NCBI GenBank assembly: GCA_002490835.1
Contig: DKUU01000030.1
Location: 1-47,418, forward strand
DNA length: 47,418 bases
Reading direction: 5' to 3'
From: Lachnospiraceae bacterium UBA7196
GTDB taxonomy: Bacteria > Bacillota > Clostridia > Lachnospirales > Lachnospiraceae
Shown: piece after piece, positions 25,473 to 33,832 of the stretch
Layout: each line of letters starts with the position of its first letter
How positions within the stretch are numbered: the first letter of the stretch is position 1
Notes under the pieces: model-generated
Databases searched by the model: none
Seen by the model: the letters and a program-made list of their open reading frames with translations, nothing else
Told to the model about the DNA's origin: nothing
Made by a program: the position numbers and the translations under genes

Positions 25473-25565
25473 ATGTATATTACATATGCGGATTTGATCC
25501 AAATTGGAATATTCATTGTCGTCCTGATTGGACTGTGTTATACGGTCTTCAAGGGTAGAAAATAG
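25473..25565 (+). CDS. Putative holin-like toxin peptide of a type I toxin-antitoxin system
   Basis: A 30-residue peptide: a short polar N-terminus (MYITYADLIQ), one hydrophobic helix of about 16 residues (IGIFIVVLIGLCYTVF) and a basic tail KGRK. This pattern fits the short holin-like toxins (Hol-Tox type) annotated across Bacillota, and more broadly type I toxins such as TxpA, BsrG and Fst that act on the membrane. The ATG at 25473 is favoured because AGGAGG lies seven bases upstream; an ATG two codons earlier overlaps that site. It has its own promoter, a structured leader, and a convergent antisense RNA at its 3' end. Toxicity has not been shown; the assignment rests on peptide form plus locus layout. 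Confidence 0.8.
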   Translation: MYITYADLIQIGIFIVVLIGLCYTVFKGRK

Positions 25566-25650
25566 CCGCCACTATTCGCAGTAGTGACGGCTAAGCTGTA
25601 AAGTTTAGCATTAACTTATTGAGGGTAGCCGCTTCACTGGCCTTCCTCAT
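25559..25650 (-). ncRNA. Antisense antitoxin RNA, convergent to the toxin mRNA
   Basis: A predicted RNA of about 90 nt. It starts near 25650 from a near-perfect promoter and ends at a hairpin (25563-25593: TAGCCG-x-CACTA pairing with TAGTG-x-CGGCTA) followed on the minus strand by TTTT. It covers the last codons and stop of the toxin gene and its 3' untranslated region. No plus-strand terminator is obvious in between, so the toxin mRNA could pair along the whole antisense RNA. There is no ribosome-binding site or coding potential in it. The overlap type resembles txpA/RatA and bsrG/SR4 of Bacillus. Confidence 0.7.
25563..25593 (-). terminator. Terminator hairpin of the antisense RNA
   Basis: An 11-bp stem with one mismatch and a 7-base loop; the left arm begins at the toxin stop codon. 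On the minus strand the T-run TTTT follows immediately. Confidence 0.75.
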
Positions 25651-25656
25651 ATAACG

Positions 25657-25685
25657 AGTATAACATACGCATGCCGCGGTGTCAA
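25657..25685 (-). promoter_or_regulatory. Sigma-A promoter of the antisense RNA
   Basis: On the minus strand a consensus TTGACA (25685-25680), a 17-bp spacer and TATACT (25662-25657). It is the best promoter match in the insert and stronger than the toxin promoter, as expected for an antitoxin RNA. No minus-strand gene follows it. Confidence 0.8.
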
Positions 25686-25713
25686 ACACACCACAGCGTA
25701 TAACGCATACATC

Positions 25714-25725
25714 CTGATGCATCAG
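25714..25725. repeat. Palindrome in the upstream region of the ABC-class ATPase gene
   Basis: CTGATGCATCAG is a perfect 12-bp palindrome flanked by similar TAACGCATAC and GACGCATAACGC sequences, about 65 bp before the ATPase start codon. It could be an operator. Confidence 0.35.
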
Positions 25726-25788
25726 ACGCATAACGCAGCGAATAGGAAAATGCTAAAAATAATCTGACAACAGAAAGGAAACCAAACC

Positions 25789-27450
25789 ATGAAAACACAG
25801 GCAGAACTGCAAAGACTTCTTCGCGACATCGATCACAAAGGCTATAAAGCCTACAAGGTTTTGGAAGGAGAGTATGACTTCGGTGCTTACCGCCTCTGCA
25901 TCGATCATGTGCAGGGCGATCCCTTCGCCACGCCCTCGCGGGTGCGCATTGTATATCGGAATCAGGGCAACATTCCCGCCGCTTACTTTGAGAGCCGGCA
26001 CAGACGGATCGCCGTAGAAGATTATCTTCTGCGCAGTCTCCACCGGAATCTGCGGGCAGGAGAGGGCAGGGCAGTTAAAGGTTCCGGTAAGAGCGGTCTG
26101 GTGACGGCCTGCCGCACAAGTCAGGAAATTCTGGAAACGACCGCTATGCACATAGATAAGGACGCGGTCACGGCCCGCATTGAGGTTGGCTTCCCCGCCT
26201 TCGGCCGGACGATCGCGGCGGGAGAACTTTCACAGATCCTCTTTAAGGTCCTGCCGGATCTCAGTGAAAAAACGTTCCGCCTGAATCCGGCTATAAAGCA
26301 GTCTTTAGATAAAGTGATTTCTCTGGCGGATGACCAACAGTTTATTCGTGAAAGTCTCGCGGGGCAGGGGCTTGTGGCTTTTGTGGCGGACGGTTCGATC
26401 CTCCCCAGAGAAAGCGGTGTCTCCCAACGTCCGATGAAGGATGCGGTGGTATTCAAAAGTCCCGATTCCCTTGCCGTTACATTAACGCTCCCCCATCGGG
26501 GCGCAGTGCGCGGTATGGGCATTAAGCGCGGGATCACGGTGATCGCGGGCGGTGGTTTTCACGGGAAGTCCACCCTTTTAAAAGCGCTTGAACGCGGCGT
26601 TTACAATCACATTGCCGGGGACGGCAGGGAACTTGTCATTACCGACGAAACGGCCTTTAAACTGCGGGCAGAAGAGCATCGCTGTATTCATGAGACGGAT
26701 ATTTCCCTCTTTATCAACAATCTGCCACAGAAGCGCGATACCACGCGCTTTCAGACGGAAAACGCCAGCGGCAGCACCTCGCAGGCTGCAAATACCGTAG
26801 AGGCGTTGGCGATCGGCAGCACGGTGCTTTTGATCGACGAGGACACCTCGGCTACGAATTTCATGGTGCGCGACGGGCGCATGGCGCAGCTTGTGTCCGA
26901 CGAGAAGGAGCCCATCACGCCCTTTATCCGCAAGATCAGGAGCCTCTATGAGGATATTGGCGTTTCCACGGTGCTGGTGGCTGGAAGCTCCGGCGATTAT
27001 CTGTCTGTGGCCGACACCGTGCTGCAGATGGACTGTTACGAGACGAAGGATGTGACCGCACGGGCGAAGGAGCTCGCCGTGCCGCTCACGGAAGAGAACG
27101 TAAAAGAAACAGACTGGCTGAAAAAGAGGGTTCGCTCCCAAAAAGTCGAAAAGGCGCGGGTGCATGGCTGGGATACCATCAGTCTGGATAAGAACGAGAT
27201 CGACCTGCGCTATCTGGAGCAGATCGTCGGGGAGAGTCAGACCGCTGCGCTTGCCTACATTTCGCAGTACATTTTAGAACGGCTGGCAGATGGTAAAAAG
27301 ACGCTGCCCGAATTAGCGAATGCCGCTGCCGATAAACTGGAAAAGGAGGGCGTCCTTTCCATGACGCCGCGCAATTACGGGGCGGGGCCTGCGGCGTATG
27401 TGAGGAGGCAGGAGATTCTGGCGTGTCTGGCGAGGTATCGCGTGTTGTAA
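25789..27450 (+). CDS. Predicted ABC-class ATPase (ABC_ATPase family, P-loop)
   Basis: A 553-residue protein of the predicted ATPases of the ABC class, cytosolic and of unknown function. The N-terminal region has GYKAYKVLEGEYDFGAYRL and VQGDPFATPSRVRI. Walker A is GGGFHGKST (254-262), the region before Walker B has SGSTSQAANTVEAL, and Walker B is VLLIDEDTSATNFM. No transmembrane segments are present, so it is not a transporter subunit. AAGGAAAC precedes the ATG. It lies on the plus strand between the toxin locus and the DUF4143 gene, opposite to the housekeeping genes on both sides. The family is confident; the role is not. Confidence 0.88.
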   Translation: MKTQAELQRLLRDIDHKGYKAYKVLEGEYDFGAYRLCIDHVQGDPFATPSRVRIVYRNQGNIPAAYFESRHRRIAVEDYLLRSLHRNLRAGEGRAVKGSGKSGLVTACRTSQEILETTAMHIDKDAVTARIEVGFPAFGRTIAAGELSQILFKVLPDLSEKTFRLNPAIKQSLDKVISLADDQQFIRESLAGQGLVAFVADGSILPRESGVSQRPMKDAVVFKSPDSLAVTLTLPHRGAVRGMGIKRGITVIAGGGFHGKSTLLKALERGVYNHIAGDGRELVITDETAFKLRAEEHRCIHETDISLFINNLPQKRDTTRFQTENASGSTSQAANTVEALAIGSTVLLIDEDTSATNFMVRDGRMAQLVSDEKEPITPFIRKIRSLYEDIGVSTVLVAGSSGDYLSVADTVLQMDCYETKDVTARAKELAVPLTEENVKETDWLKKRVRSQKVEKARVHGWDTISLDKNEIDLRYLEQIVGESQTAALAYISQYILERLADGKKTLPELANAAADKLEKEGVLSMTPRNYGAGPAAYVRRQEILACLARYRVL

Positions 27451-27462
27451 CGACCTGTTTTT

Positions 27463-27569
27463 AGAAAAATGTGATTATTTGGCCTGAAATATCCAGAAAA
27501 ATATGATTTTTGAACCTGATTTTTCCAGAAAAATGTGTGAAATTTGATTGTATATTTTGGAAAAATGTG
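27463..27569. repeat. Four operator-like repeats at an exact 32-bp period
   Basis: The 11-mer AGAAAAATGTG (or close variant) occurs at 27463, 27495, 27527 and 27559, exactly 32 bp apart. Units 1 and 2 are also alike between the 11-mers (ATT-TTTG--CCTGA--T-TCC). Each 11-mer is the right half of a near palindrome of the form ATTTTTC-CA-GAAAAAT, clearest at 27520-27535. The array fills the 156-bp gap before the DUF4143 ATPase gene. Confidence 0.8.
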
Positions 27570-27606
27570 CAATACTAAGATTATAGTAAAGGCATAACAT
27601 AAACAC

Positions 27607-28920
27607 ATGGAAGGGCAGGGGATTTGGTTGAAACGTCATGCGATTCAGGATTTACTAAATTGGAAAACCGCCGAAGACCGGAAGCCGCTGGTATTAAAAG
27701 GCGCGCGTCAGGTCGGCAAGACATGGCTCATGAAAGAATTTGGCCAAAATCACTATGCCAATTTTGTATATTTTAACTTTGACGAAGAAGACGAACTGAA
27801 GTCGATTTTTGAAACCAATAAGAATCCGCACCGCATCATTGAGCTACTTTCCATCATCGCCGGAGAAAAAATCCTTCCGGCAGAAACGCTCGTTATTTTC
27901 GACGAGATACAGGAATGCCCTGAGGCCCTGAACACTCTGAAATATTTCAAGGAAAAAGCCAACGACTATCATGTCATAGCTGCCGGCAGCCTGCTGGGAA
28001 CACTCCTTGCAAAGCCGAAATCTTATCCGGTCGGCATGGTAAATTTGCTCGACATCTATCCGCTGACATTTGACGAGTTCCTCTGCGCGGTCGAGCCGGC
28101 TCTTTATGATTATTATATCAGCATTCAGAAAAACCAGCCGATTGAAGATATCTTCCATAATCGTCTTTTGGAAGCGTATCACTACTACCTTATCATCGGC
28201 GGCATGCCGGAATGTGTCGATTCATGGGTCAAATACAAAGACCCCGTAAGAATATCCCAAATACAGCACGAGCTGATTGAAGTGTATGAAAATGACTTTT
28301 CCAAGCACAACGGCAAAGTAAACAGCGGGCGCATCCTCATGGTTTTCCGCAGCATTGTCTCGCAGCTTGCCAAACCTAACGAAAAGTTCATGTACGGCGC
28401 TGTCCGGGAAGGCGGCCGGGCGCGCGATTTCGAAGAGGCGATCGAGTGGCTTGTCTCAGCCGGTATGCTGGACCGCGTATATAATGTCTCTAAAATGGAG
28501 CATCCGCTTTCGGCCTTTGACAGACTGGATCAGTTCAAGCTTTTCCTGTTTGATACCGGGCTTCTCAAATACATGGCCGGTATCGACAACAGCGCGATCC
28601 TTTTGAAGTCTGACTACCAATTCAAGGGGCCTCTGACTGAAAACTATTGTTTACAGCAGCTTCGGGGACAGTTTGAGATCGCTCCTCATTATTTTTCCGA
28701 TAAAAACAGTGAGATCGACTTTGTGCTGCAATATGGCACGGAGATCATTCCCATTGAAGTAAAAAGCGGGGAGGATAAGTCCGCCCCGTCTTTCAAACGC
28801 TATATCGCCAATCATCAACCCGAATACGCACTCCGCATTTCCAAGCGCGGTTATCGGAAGGATGGGGCTATTACCAATCTGCCCTTATATCTCGCACGGA
28901 GGACGAGGGAGCTGCTATGA
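27607..28920 (+). CDS. AAA family ATPase with C-terminal DUF4143 domain
   Basis: A 437-residue protein of the AAA_14/DUF4143 type, frequent in gut Clostridia and archaea and of unknown function. The ATPase part shows Walker A KGARQVGKTW (32-39) and Walker B LVIFDEIQECPEAL (95-100). The C-terminal DUF4143 region has a restriction-endonuclease-like core, EIDFVLQYG then IPIEVKSGE, with D371, E384 and K386 forming a D-ExK triad that may be a nuclease site. The ATG at 27607 has no ribosome-binding site; a TTG at 27628 (LKRHAIQ) has AGGGG at good spacing and may be the true start. The upstream 32-bp repeats suggest dedicated regulation. It converges on uvrA with a 9-bp gap. Confidence 0.9.
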   Translation: MEGQGIWLKRHAIQDLLNWKTAEDRKPLVLKGARQVGKTWLMKEFGQNHYANFVYFNFDEEDELKSIFETNKNPHRIIELLSIIAGEKILPAETLVIFDEIQECPEALNTLKYFKEKANDYHVIAAGSLLGTLLAKPKSYPVGMVNLLDIYPLTFDEFLCAVEPALYDYYISIQKNQPIEDIFHNRLLEAYHYYLIIGGMPECVDSWVKYKDPVRISQIQHELIEVYENDFSKHNGKVNSGRILMVFRSIVSQLAKPNEKFMYGAVREGGRARDFEEAIEWLVSAGMLDRVYNVSKMEHPLSAFDRLDQFKLFLFDTGLLKYMAGIDNSAILLKSDYQFKGPLTENYCLQQLRGQFEIAPHYFSDKNSEIDFVLQYGTEIIPIEVKSGEDKSAPSFKRYIANHQPEYALRISKRGYRKDGAITNLPLYLARRTRELL

Positions 28921-28929
28921 ATCTCAAAT

Positions 28930-31785
28930 CTATCGGTTGAGCATCTTCTTCACGTAAACGCCGGTATAAGACTTTTTATTCTTCGCAACTTGCTCCGGCG
29001 TGCCTTCCGCGATCACGGTTCCGCCGCCGTCGCCGCCCTCAGGGCCCATGTCGATGATGTAATCGGCGGTTTTGATCACGTCCAAATTGTGTTCGATGAC
29101 GACCACGGTATTGCCGCCCTCGGCCAGCTTGTGCAGGATGTCCACCAGTTTATGCACGTCCGCAAAATGCAGGCCTGTCGTGGGCTCGTCTAAAATATAG
29201 ATGGTCTTGCCCGTGCTGCGCTTAGAAAGCTCTGTTGCCAGTTTGATACGCTGTGCTTCGCCGCCGGAGAGCGTGGTCGAGGGCTGGCCCAGCTTCACAT
29301 AGGAAAGCCCCACGTCATTTAAAGTCTCTATCTTTCTGCGGATGGAAGGCAGGTTCTCGAAGAAAGGCACCGCTTCCTCCACCGTCATGTCCAGCACGTC
29401 AAAGATGCTCTTTCCCTTGTATTTTACTTCCAGCGTTTCCCTGTTATAGCGCTTGCCGCCGCAGACCTCGCAGGGCACATAGACATCCGGGAGAAAGTGC
29501 ATTTCAATCTTAATGATACCGTCGCCGCCGCAGGCTTCGCAGCGGCCGCCCTTTACATTGAAGCTGAAGCGGCCTTTCTTATAACCTCTGGCCTTTGCGT
29601 CCTGCGTGGAAGCAAAGAGGTCGCGGATCTGGTCGAAAACGCCCGTATAAGTGGCGGGATTCGAGCGCGGCGTCCTGCCGATGGGAGATTGGTCGATATT
29701 GATGACTTTGTCAAGTTGCTCAATCCCCAGAATTTCCTTGTGCTTGCCGGGAATCGTGCGCGCACGGTTTAGCTCTCTCGCCAAATGCTTATACATGATC
29801 TCGTTTACAAGAGAACTTTTACCCGAACCGGAAACACCCGTTACGCAGGTGAAGACACCGGTAGGGAATTTTACGTCGATATTCTTAAGGTTATTTTCCT
29901 GCGCGCCCTTTACCGTGAGCCAGCCGGCAGGCTTCCTACGCATTTTCGGCACGGGGATCTTTAATTTTCCGGAAAGATACTGTCCCGTCACGGATTCCGG
30001 CACCTGCATGATCTCCTTTGCCGTACCCTGAGCCACCACCTCGCCGCCGCGGCTGCCCGCGCCCGGACCGATATCCACGATGTGATCTGCCGCCAGCATC
30101 GTGTCCTCGTCATGCTCCACCACCAGCAGCGTATTGCCCATGTCCTTTAAGTTTTTAAGCGCCGCGATCAGCTTGTCATTATCCCGCTGGTGTAGGCCGA
30201 TGCTTGGCTCGTCCAGAATATAGCAGACCCCGACAAGTCCGGAGCCGATCTGCGTCGCCAGACGGATACGCTGGGACTCACCGCCGGAAAGAGAACCCGT
30301 GGCACGCGCCAAAGAGAGGTATTCCAATCCCACTTCCATCAAAAAGCCAACCCGCGCCCTGATTTCTTTTAAGACACGTTTCCCGATCAGTTCCTGCTGG
30401 GGCGTGAGCTTCATTTCCCCGATAAACTCATGTAATTTCGCAATGGAAAAGGAAGTGATCTCATATATATTTTTATCGCAAATCGTGACCGCCAGTGACT
30501 CCTTTTTCAGACGCATCCCCTTACATTCTTTACAGGGCGTGAAGCGCATAAAACTCTCGTATTCCTGCTTGCTCCATTCGGAGCCGGTCTCGCGGTAACG
30601 CCGCTCCACATTTTTGATTAGTCCCTCGAAGACCACGGGGTAAACGCCGCTGCCGCGCTGCCCTTCGTAGCGCACATTCACACTTTTGTCCGTACCATTG
30701 ATGATGATGTCCTGCACATATTCCGGCAGTTCCCCAAAAGGTGTTTTCAGGCTAAATTTAAATTCCTTTGCCAAAGCCTTTAAGATCGCATTGGTAAAAC
30801 TGCCCTCGGCACCGCTAGACTGCCAGCCCAAAACGGCAATCGCCCCGTCTTCTAAACTGATACGCTTGTCAGGTATCATCAGGTCCACGTCGAACTCCAT
30901 CTTATACCCAAGGCCGAAACAGACAGGACACGCGCCGAACGGATTATTAAAGGAAAAGCTTCGCGGTTCGATTTCGCTGATGCTGATACCGCAGTCCGGA
31001 CAGGCAAAGCTTTGGCTGAACTGGAGGGGTTCGCCGTCAATCACGTCCAAGGTCATCAGTCCTTCCGCCAGTGCGAATACATTTTCCACGGAATCTGTCA
31101 GACGCCGCTCAATGCCTTCTTTTACCACAAGGCGGTCCACCACGATCTCGATATTATGCTTGAAATTCTTTTCTAATTTAAAGTCTTCGGCTTCCTCTGT
31201 CAGATCGTAGAGATTGCCGTCCACCCGCACGCGCACATAGCCGCTGCGGCGCGCGCGCTCAAAGACTTTCGCGTGTTCACCTTTGCGCCCCCGCACCACA
31301 GGAGCAAGGAGCTGGATCTTGGTACCCTCTGGCAGCGCCATCACCTGATCCACGATCTGATCGACGGTCTGCCGCTTGATTTCCTTGCCGCAGTTCGGAC
31401 AGTGCGGGATGCCGATGCGCGCGTAGAGGAGACGGAAATAATCGTAGATCTCCGTCACCGTCCCTACCGTGGAGCGCGGGTTTCTGTTCGTTGATTTCTG
31501 ATCGATGGAAATAGCGGGAGAGAGGCCGTCGATCCGCTCCACATCCGGCTTCTCCATCTGCCCCAAAAACTGTCTCGCATAAGAAGAGAGGGATTCCATG
31601 TAGCGTCTTTGTCCCTCCGCGTAGATCGTATCAAAGGCAAGGGAAGATTTCCCTGAACCCGACAGCCCCGTAAGCACCACAAATTCATTTCTTGGAATAT
31701 CCAGATCGATTCCTTTTAAGTTATGTTCGTTCGCGCCCCGGATTTTGATATACTCCCGCGGGCGCATCTTTATTGTGTCTGACAT
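28930..31785 (-). CDS. uvrA: UvrABC system protein A
   Basis: The damage-recognition ATPase of nucleotide excision repair. The 951 residues show two ABC ATPase modules: Walker A GLSGSGKSSLAFD and GVSGSGKSSLVNE, and signatures LSGGESQRIRLA and LSGGEAQRIKLA. Zinc modules have CPNCG, CPDCG/CPVC and CEACGGDG with CEVCGGK. YYAEGQRRYMESLS-like text (YAEGQRRYMESLSSYARQFL) marks the family N-terminus. It is 54 bp downstream of uvrB, so the two are likely co-transcribed. AAAAAAGGAGAG lies before the ATG. Confidence 0.98.
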   Translation of the reverse strand: MSDTIKMRPREYIKIRGANEHNLKGIDLDIPRNEFVVLTGLSGSGKSSLAFDTIYAEGQRRYMESLSSYARQFLGQMEKPDVERIDGLSPAISIDQKSTNRNPRSTVGTVTEIYDYFRLLYARIGIPHCPNCGKEIKRQTVDQIVDQVMALPEGTKIQLLAPVVRGRKGEHAKVFERARRSGYVRVRVDGNLYDLTEEAEDFKLEKNFKHNIEIVVDRLVVKEGIERRLTDSVENVFALAEGLMTLDVIDGEPLQFSQSFACPDCGISISEIEPRSFSFNNPFGACPVCFGLGYKMEFDVDLMIPDKRISLEDGAIAVLGWQSSGAEGSFTNAILKALAKEFKFSLKTPFGELPEYVQDIIINGTDKSVNVRYEGQRGSGVYPVVFEGLIKNVERRYRETGSEWSKQEYESFMRFTPCKECKGMRLKKESLAVTICDKNIYEITSFSIAKLHEFIGEMKLTPQQELIGKRVLKEIRARVGFLMEVGLEYLSLARATGSLSGGESQRIRLATQIGSGLVGVCYILDEPSIGLHQRDNDKLIAALKNLKDMGNTLLVVEHDEDTMLAADHIVDIGPGAGSRGGEVVAQGTAKEIMQVPESVTGQYLSGKLKIPVPKMRRKPAGWLTVKGAQENNLKNIDVKFPTGVFTCVTGVSGSGKSSLVNEIMYKHLARELNRARTIPGKHKEILGIEQLDKVINIDQSPIGRTPRSNPATYTGVFDQIRDLFASTQDAKARGYKKGRFSFNVKGGRCEACGGDGIIKIEMHFLPDVYVPCEVCGGKRYNRETLEVKYKGKSIFDVLDMTVEEAVPFFENLPSIRRKIETLNDVGLSYVKLGQPSTTLSGGEAQRIKLATELSKRSTGKTIYILDEPTTGLHFADVHKLVDILHKLAEGGNTVVVIEHNLDVIKTADYIIDMGPEGGDGGGTVIAEGTPEQVAKNKKSYTGVYVKKMLNR

Positions 31786-31839
31786 GATAACTCTCCTTTT
31801 TTATCCTTCTGACTACTGTAATATTGTGCAAATAACAGT

Positions 31840-33828
31840 TTATTTATCAAAATCCCGCAATTTGATTTTCAGCTCCACCATCTGATCCCGCAGCTCGGCT
31901 GCTGCCTCGAAGTTCAGATCCGCCGCTGCGCGCCTCATCTGCTTCTCCACATCCTTGATGAGCTTCTCCAGTTCCGCTTTACTCATGGATTCCGGATCCT
32001 TCTCGAAGCGCTGCTGCTCCTTGGCAATGGTCTTAGAAATGCTGATCAGGTCGCGTACTGCCTTTTGGATCGTGGTGGGTGTGATGCCGTGCGCTTCGTT
32101 GTAGTCCTGCTGCAGACTGCGGCGTCGGTTTGTCTCCGTGATCGCAGTGTGCATCGAATCCGTCATGTCATCTGCGTACATGATGACCCGTCCTTTTGCG
32201 TTTCTTGCCGCACGTCCGATGGTCTGGATCAGAGAAGTGGACGACCGCAGAAAGCCCTCTTTGTCGGCGTCCAGTATTGCCACCAACGCGATTTCCGGGA
32301 TATCAAGGCCCTCGCGCAAAAGGTTGATGCCCACCAGCACATCAAACACGTCAAGGCGCATATCGCGGATGATCTGGGCGCGTTCCAGCGTGTCGATATC
32401 GGAGTGCAGATATTTCACACGCACGCCCACTTCGTTCATATAAGAAGTCAGGTCCTCCGCCATCCGTTTCGTCAACGTGGTCACCAAGACTTTGCCCTTG
32501 TCGGCCACCACCTGATTGATCTCGGAGATCAGGTCGTCGATCTGCCCCTCTACGGGCCGCACGCACACTTCCGGATCCAAAAGCCCCGTAGGCCGGATGA
32601 TCTGCTCTGTGCGGAAAAGCTCGTGCGCCGCCTCATAATCCGAGGGCGTGGCAGAGACAAAGAGCATCTGGTCGATGTGACTTTCAAATTCCTCAAAGCA
32701 CAGCGGTCTGTTGTCAAGCGCCGAAGGCAGGCGAAACCCGTAATCAACCAGCGTATTCTTGCGCGAACGGTCTCCTGCAAACATCCCCCGTATCTGCGGG
32801 ATCGTCATGTGGGACTCGTCGATGATGATGAGAAAATCATCCTTAAAATAATCGAGCAGCGTAAAGGGCGGTTCGCCTTCCGCCATGCCGTTTAGATGCC
32901 TCGAATAATTTTCAATGCCCGAACAGAACCCCGTCTCCTTTAGCATCTCCACGTCAAAATTCGTCCGTTCGGAGATGCGCTGCGCTTCCAGAAGCCTGTC
33001 CTCCCCTTTGAAATACCGGATCCGGTCGGCTAGTTCTTCCTCTATCATATCGCAGGCCTTGACGATCTTCTCCCGTGCCACGACATAGTGGGAAGCCGGA
33101 AAGATCATCACGTGCTCCAAGATCGCATGTACCTGTCCTGTCAGCGGATCCGTCTCCGCGATCCGGTCGATCTCATCCCCGAAAAACTCAATGCGGATCA
33201 GGTAATCGCCGCCCTGCGCCGGATAGATTTCCAGCACGTCGCCCCGCACGCGGAAGCAGCAGCGGTCCAGATCCATGTCGTTTCTGTCATACTGCATCTC
33301 GATCAGGCCACGGATCACCTCGTCCCTGTCCTTGGTCATGCCCGGCCGCAGGGACATACTCATGCCCATGTATTCTTCGGGACTGCCGAGGCCGTAGATG
33401 CAGGAGACGCTGGCAATCACTACCACATCACGCCGCTCCGTCAAAGAAGCTGTGGCCGAGAGCCGTAGCTTGTCGATCTCATCATTGATGGAAGAATCTT
33501 TCGCGATGTAAGTGTCTGTGGAAGGCACATAGGCCTCCGGCTGATAGTAGTCGTAATAGGACACGAAGTACTCGACGGCGTTTTCCGGAAAAAATTCCTT
33601 AAACTCACCGTAAAGCTGGCCCGCCAATGTCTTATTGTGGGCTATGACCAGTGTGGGCTTATTCAGTGCCTGTATGATATTCGCCATCGTGAAGGTCTTG
33701 CCCGACCCCGTCACGCCTAAAAGCGTCTGAAATTGATTCCCTTTTCGAAAGCCCTCCACCAACGCTTCGATGGCCTGCGGCTGGTCGCCTGTGGGAGCGT
33801 ATTCCGATACGAGCTTAAAGTGGTCCAT
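31840..33828 (-). CDS. uvrB: UvrABC system protein B
   Basis: The damage-verifying helicase-like subunit of nucleotide excision repair. The 662 residues have Walker A GVTGSGKTFTMAN, the beta-hairpin YYDYYQPEAYVPSTDTYI that inserts between DNA strands, DESHMTIPQ, helicase motifs including QTIGRAARNAKG, and a C-terminal UVR domain (LEKLIKDVEKQMRRAAADLNFEAAAELRDQ) that docks UvrA/UvrC. It starts 4 bp after a surface-protein gene, and its AAAAGGAGAAG ribosome-binding site is inside the last codons of that gene, so translation is probably coupled. Confidence 0.98.
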   Translation of the reverse strand: MDHFKLVSEYAPTGDQPQAIEALVEGFRKGNQFQTLLGVTGSGKTFTMANIIQALNKPTLVIAHNKTLAGQLYGEFKEFFPENAVEYFVSYYDYYQPEAYVPSTDTYIAKDSSINDEIDKLRLSATASLTERRDVVVIASVSCIYGLGSPEEYMGMSMSLRPGMTKDRDEVIRGLIEMQYDRNDMDLDRCCFRVRGDVLEIYPAQGGDYLIRIEFFGDEIDRIAETDPLTGQVHAILEHVMIFPASHYVVAREKIVKACDMIEEELADRIRYFKGEDRLLEAQRISERTNFDVEMLKETGFCSGIENYSRHLNGMAEGEPPFTLLDYFKDDFLIIIDESHMTIPQIRGMFAGDRSRKNTLVDYGFRLPSALDNRPLCFEEFESHIDQMLFVSATPSDYEAAHELFRTEQIIRPTGLLDPEVCVRPVEGQIDDLISEINQVVADKGKVLVTTLTKRMAEDLTSYMNEVGVRVKYLHSDIDTLERAQIIRDMRLDVFDVLVGINLLREGLDIPEIALVAILDADKEGFLRSSTSLIQTIGRAARNAKGRVIMYADDMTDSMHTAITETNRRRSLQQDYNEAHGITPTTIQKAVRDLISISKTIAKEQQRFEKDPESMSKAELEKLIKDVEKQMRRAAADLNFEAAAELRDQMVELKIKLRDFDK

Positions 33829-33832
33829 ATGA

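Noticed and set aside
25283..25516. A 77-codon minus-strand frame across the toxin leader
   Set aside because: It overlaps the toxin promoter and leader and has no ribosome-binding site or known similarity. It is best explained as the reverse strand of the toxin locus.
27451..27606. A CRISPR array from the regularly spaced repeats
   Set aside because: The repeats are only 11 bp and degenerate, there are just four, and no cas gene is nearby. A 32-bp operator array fits better.
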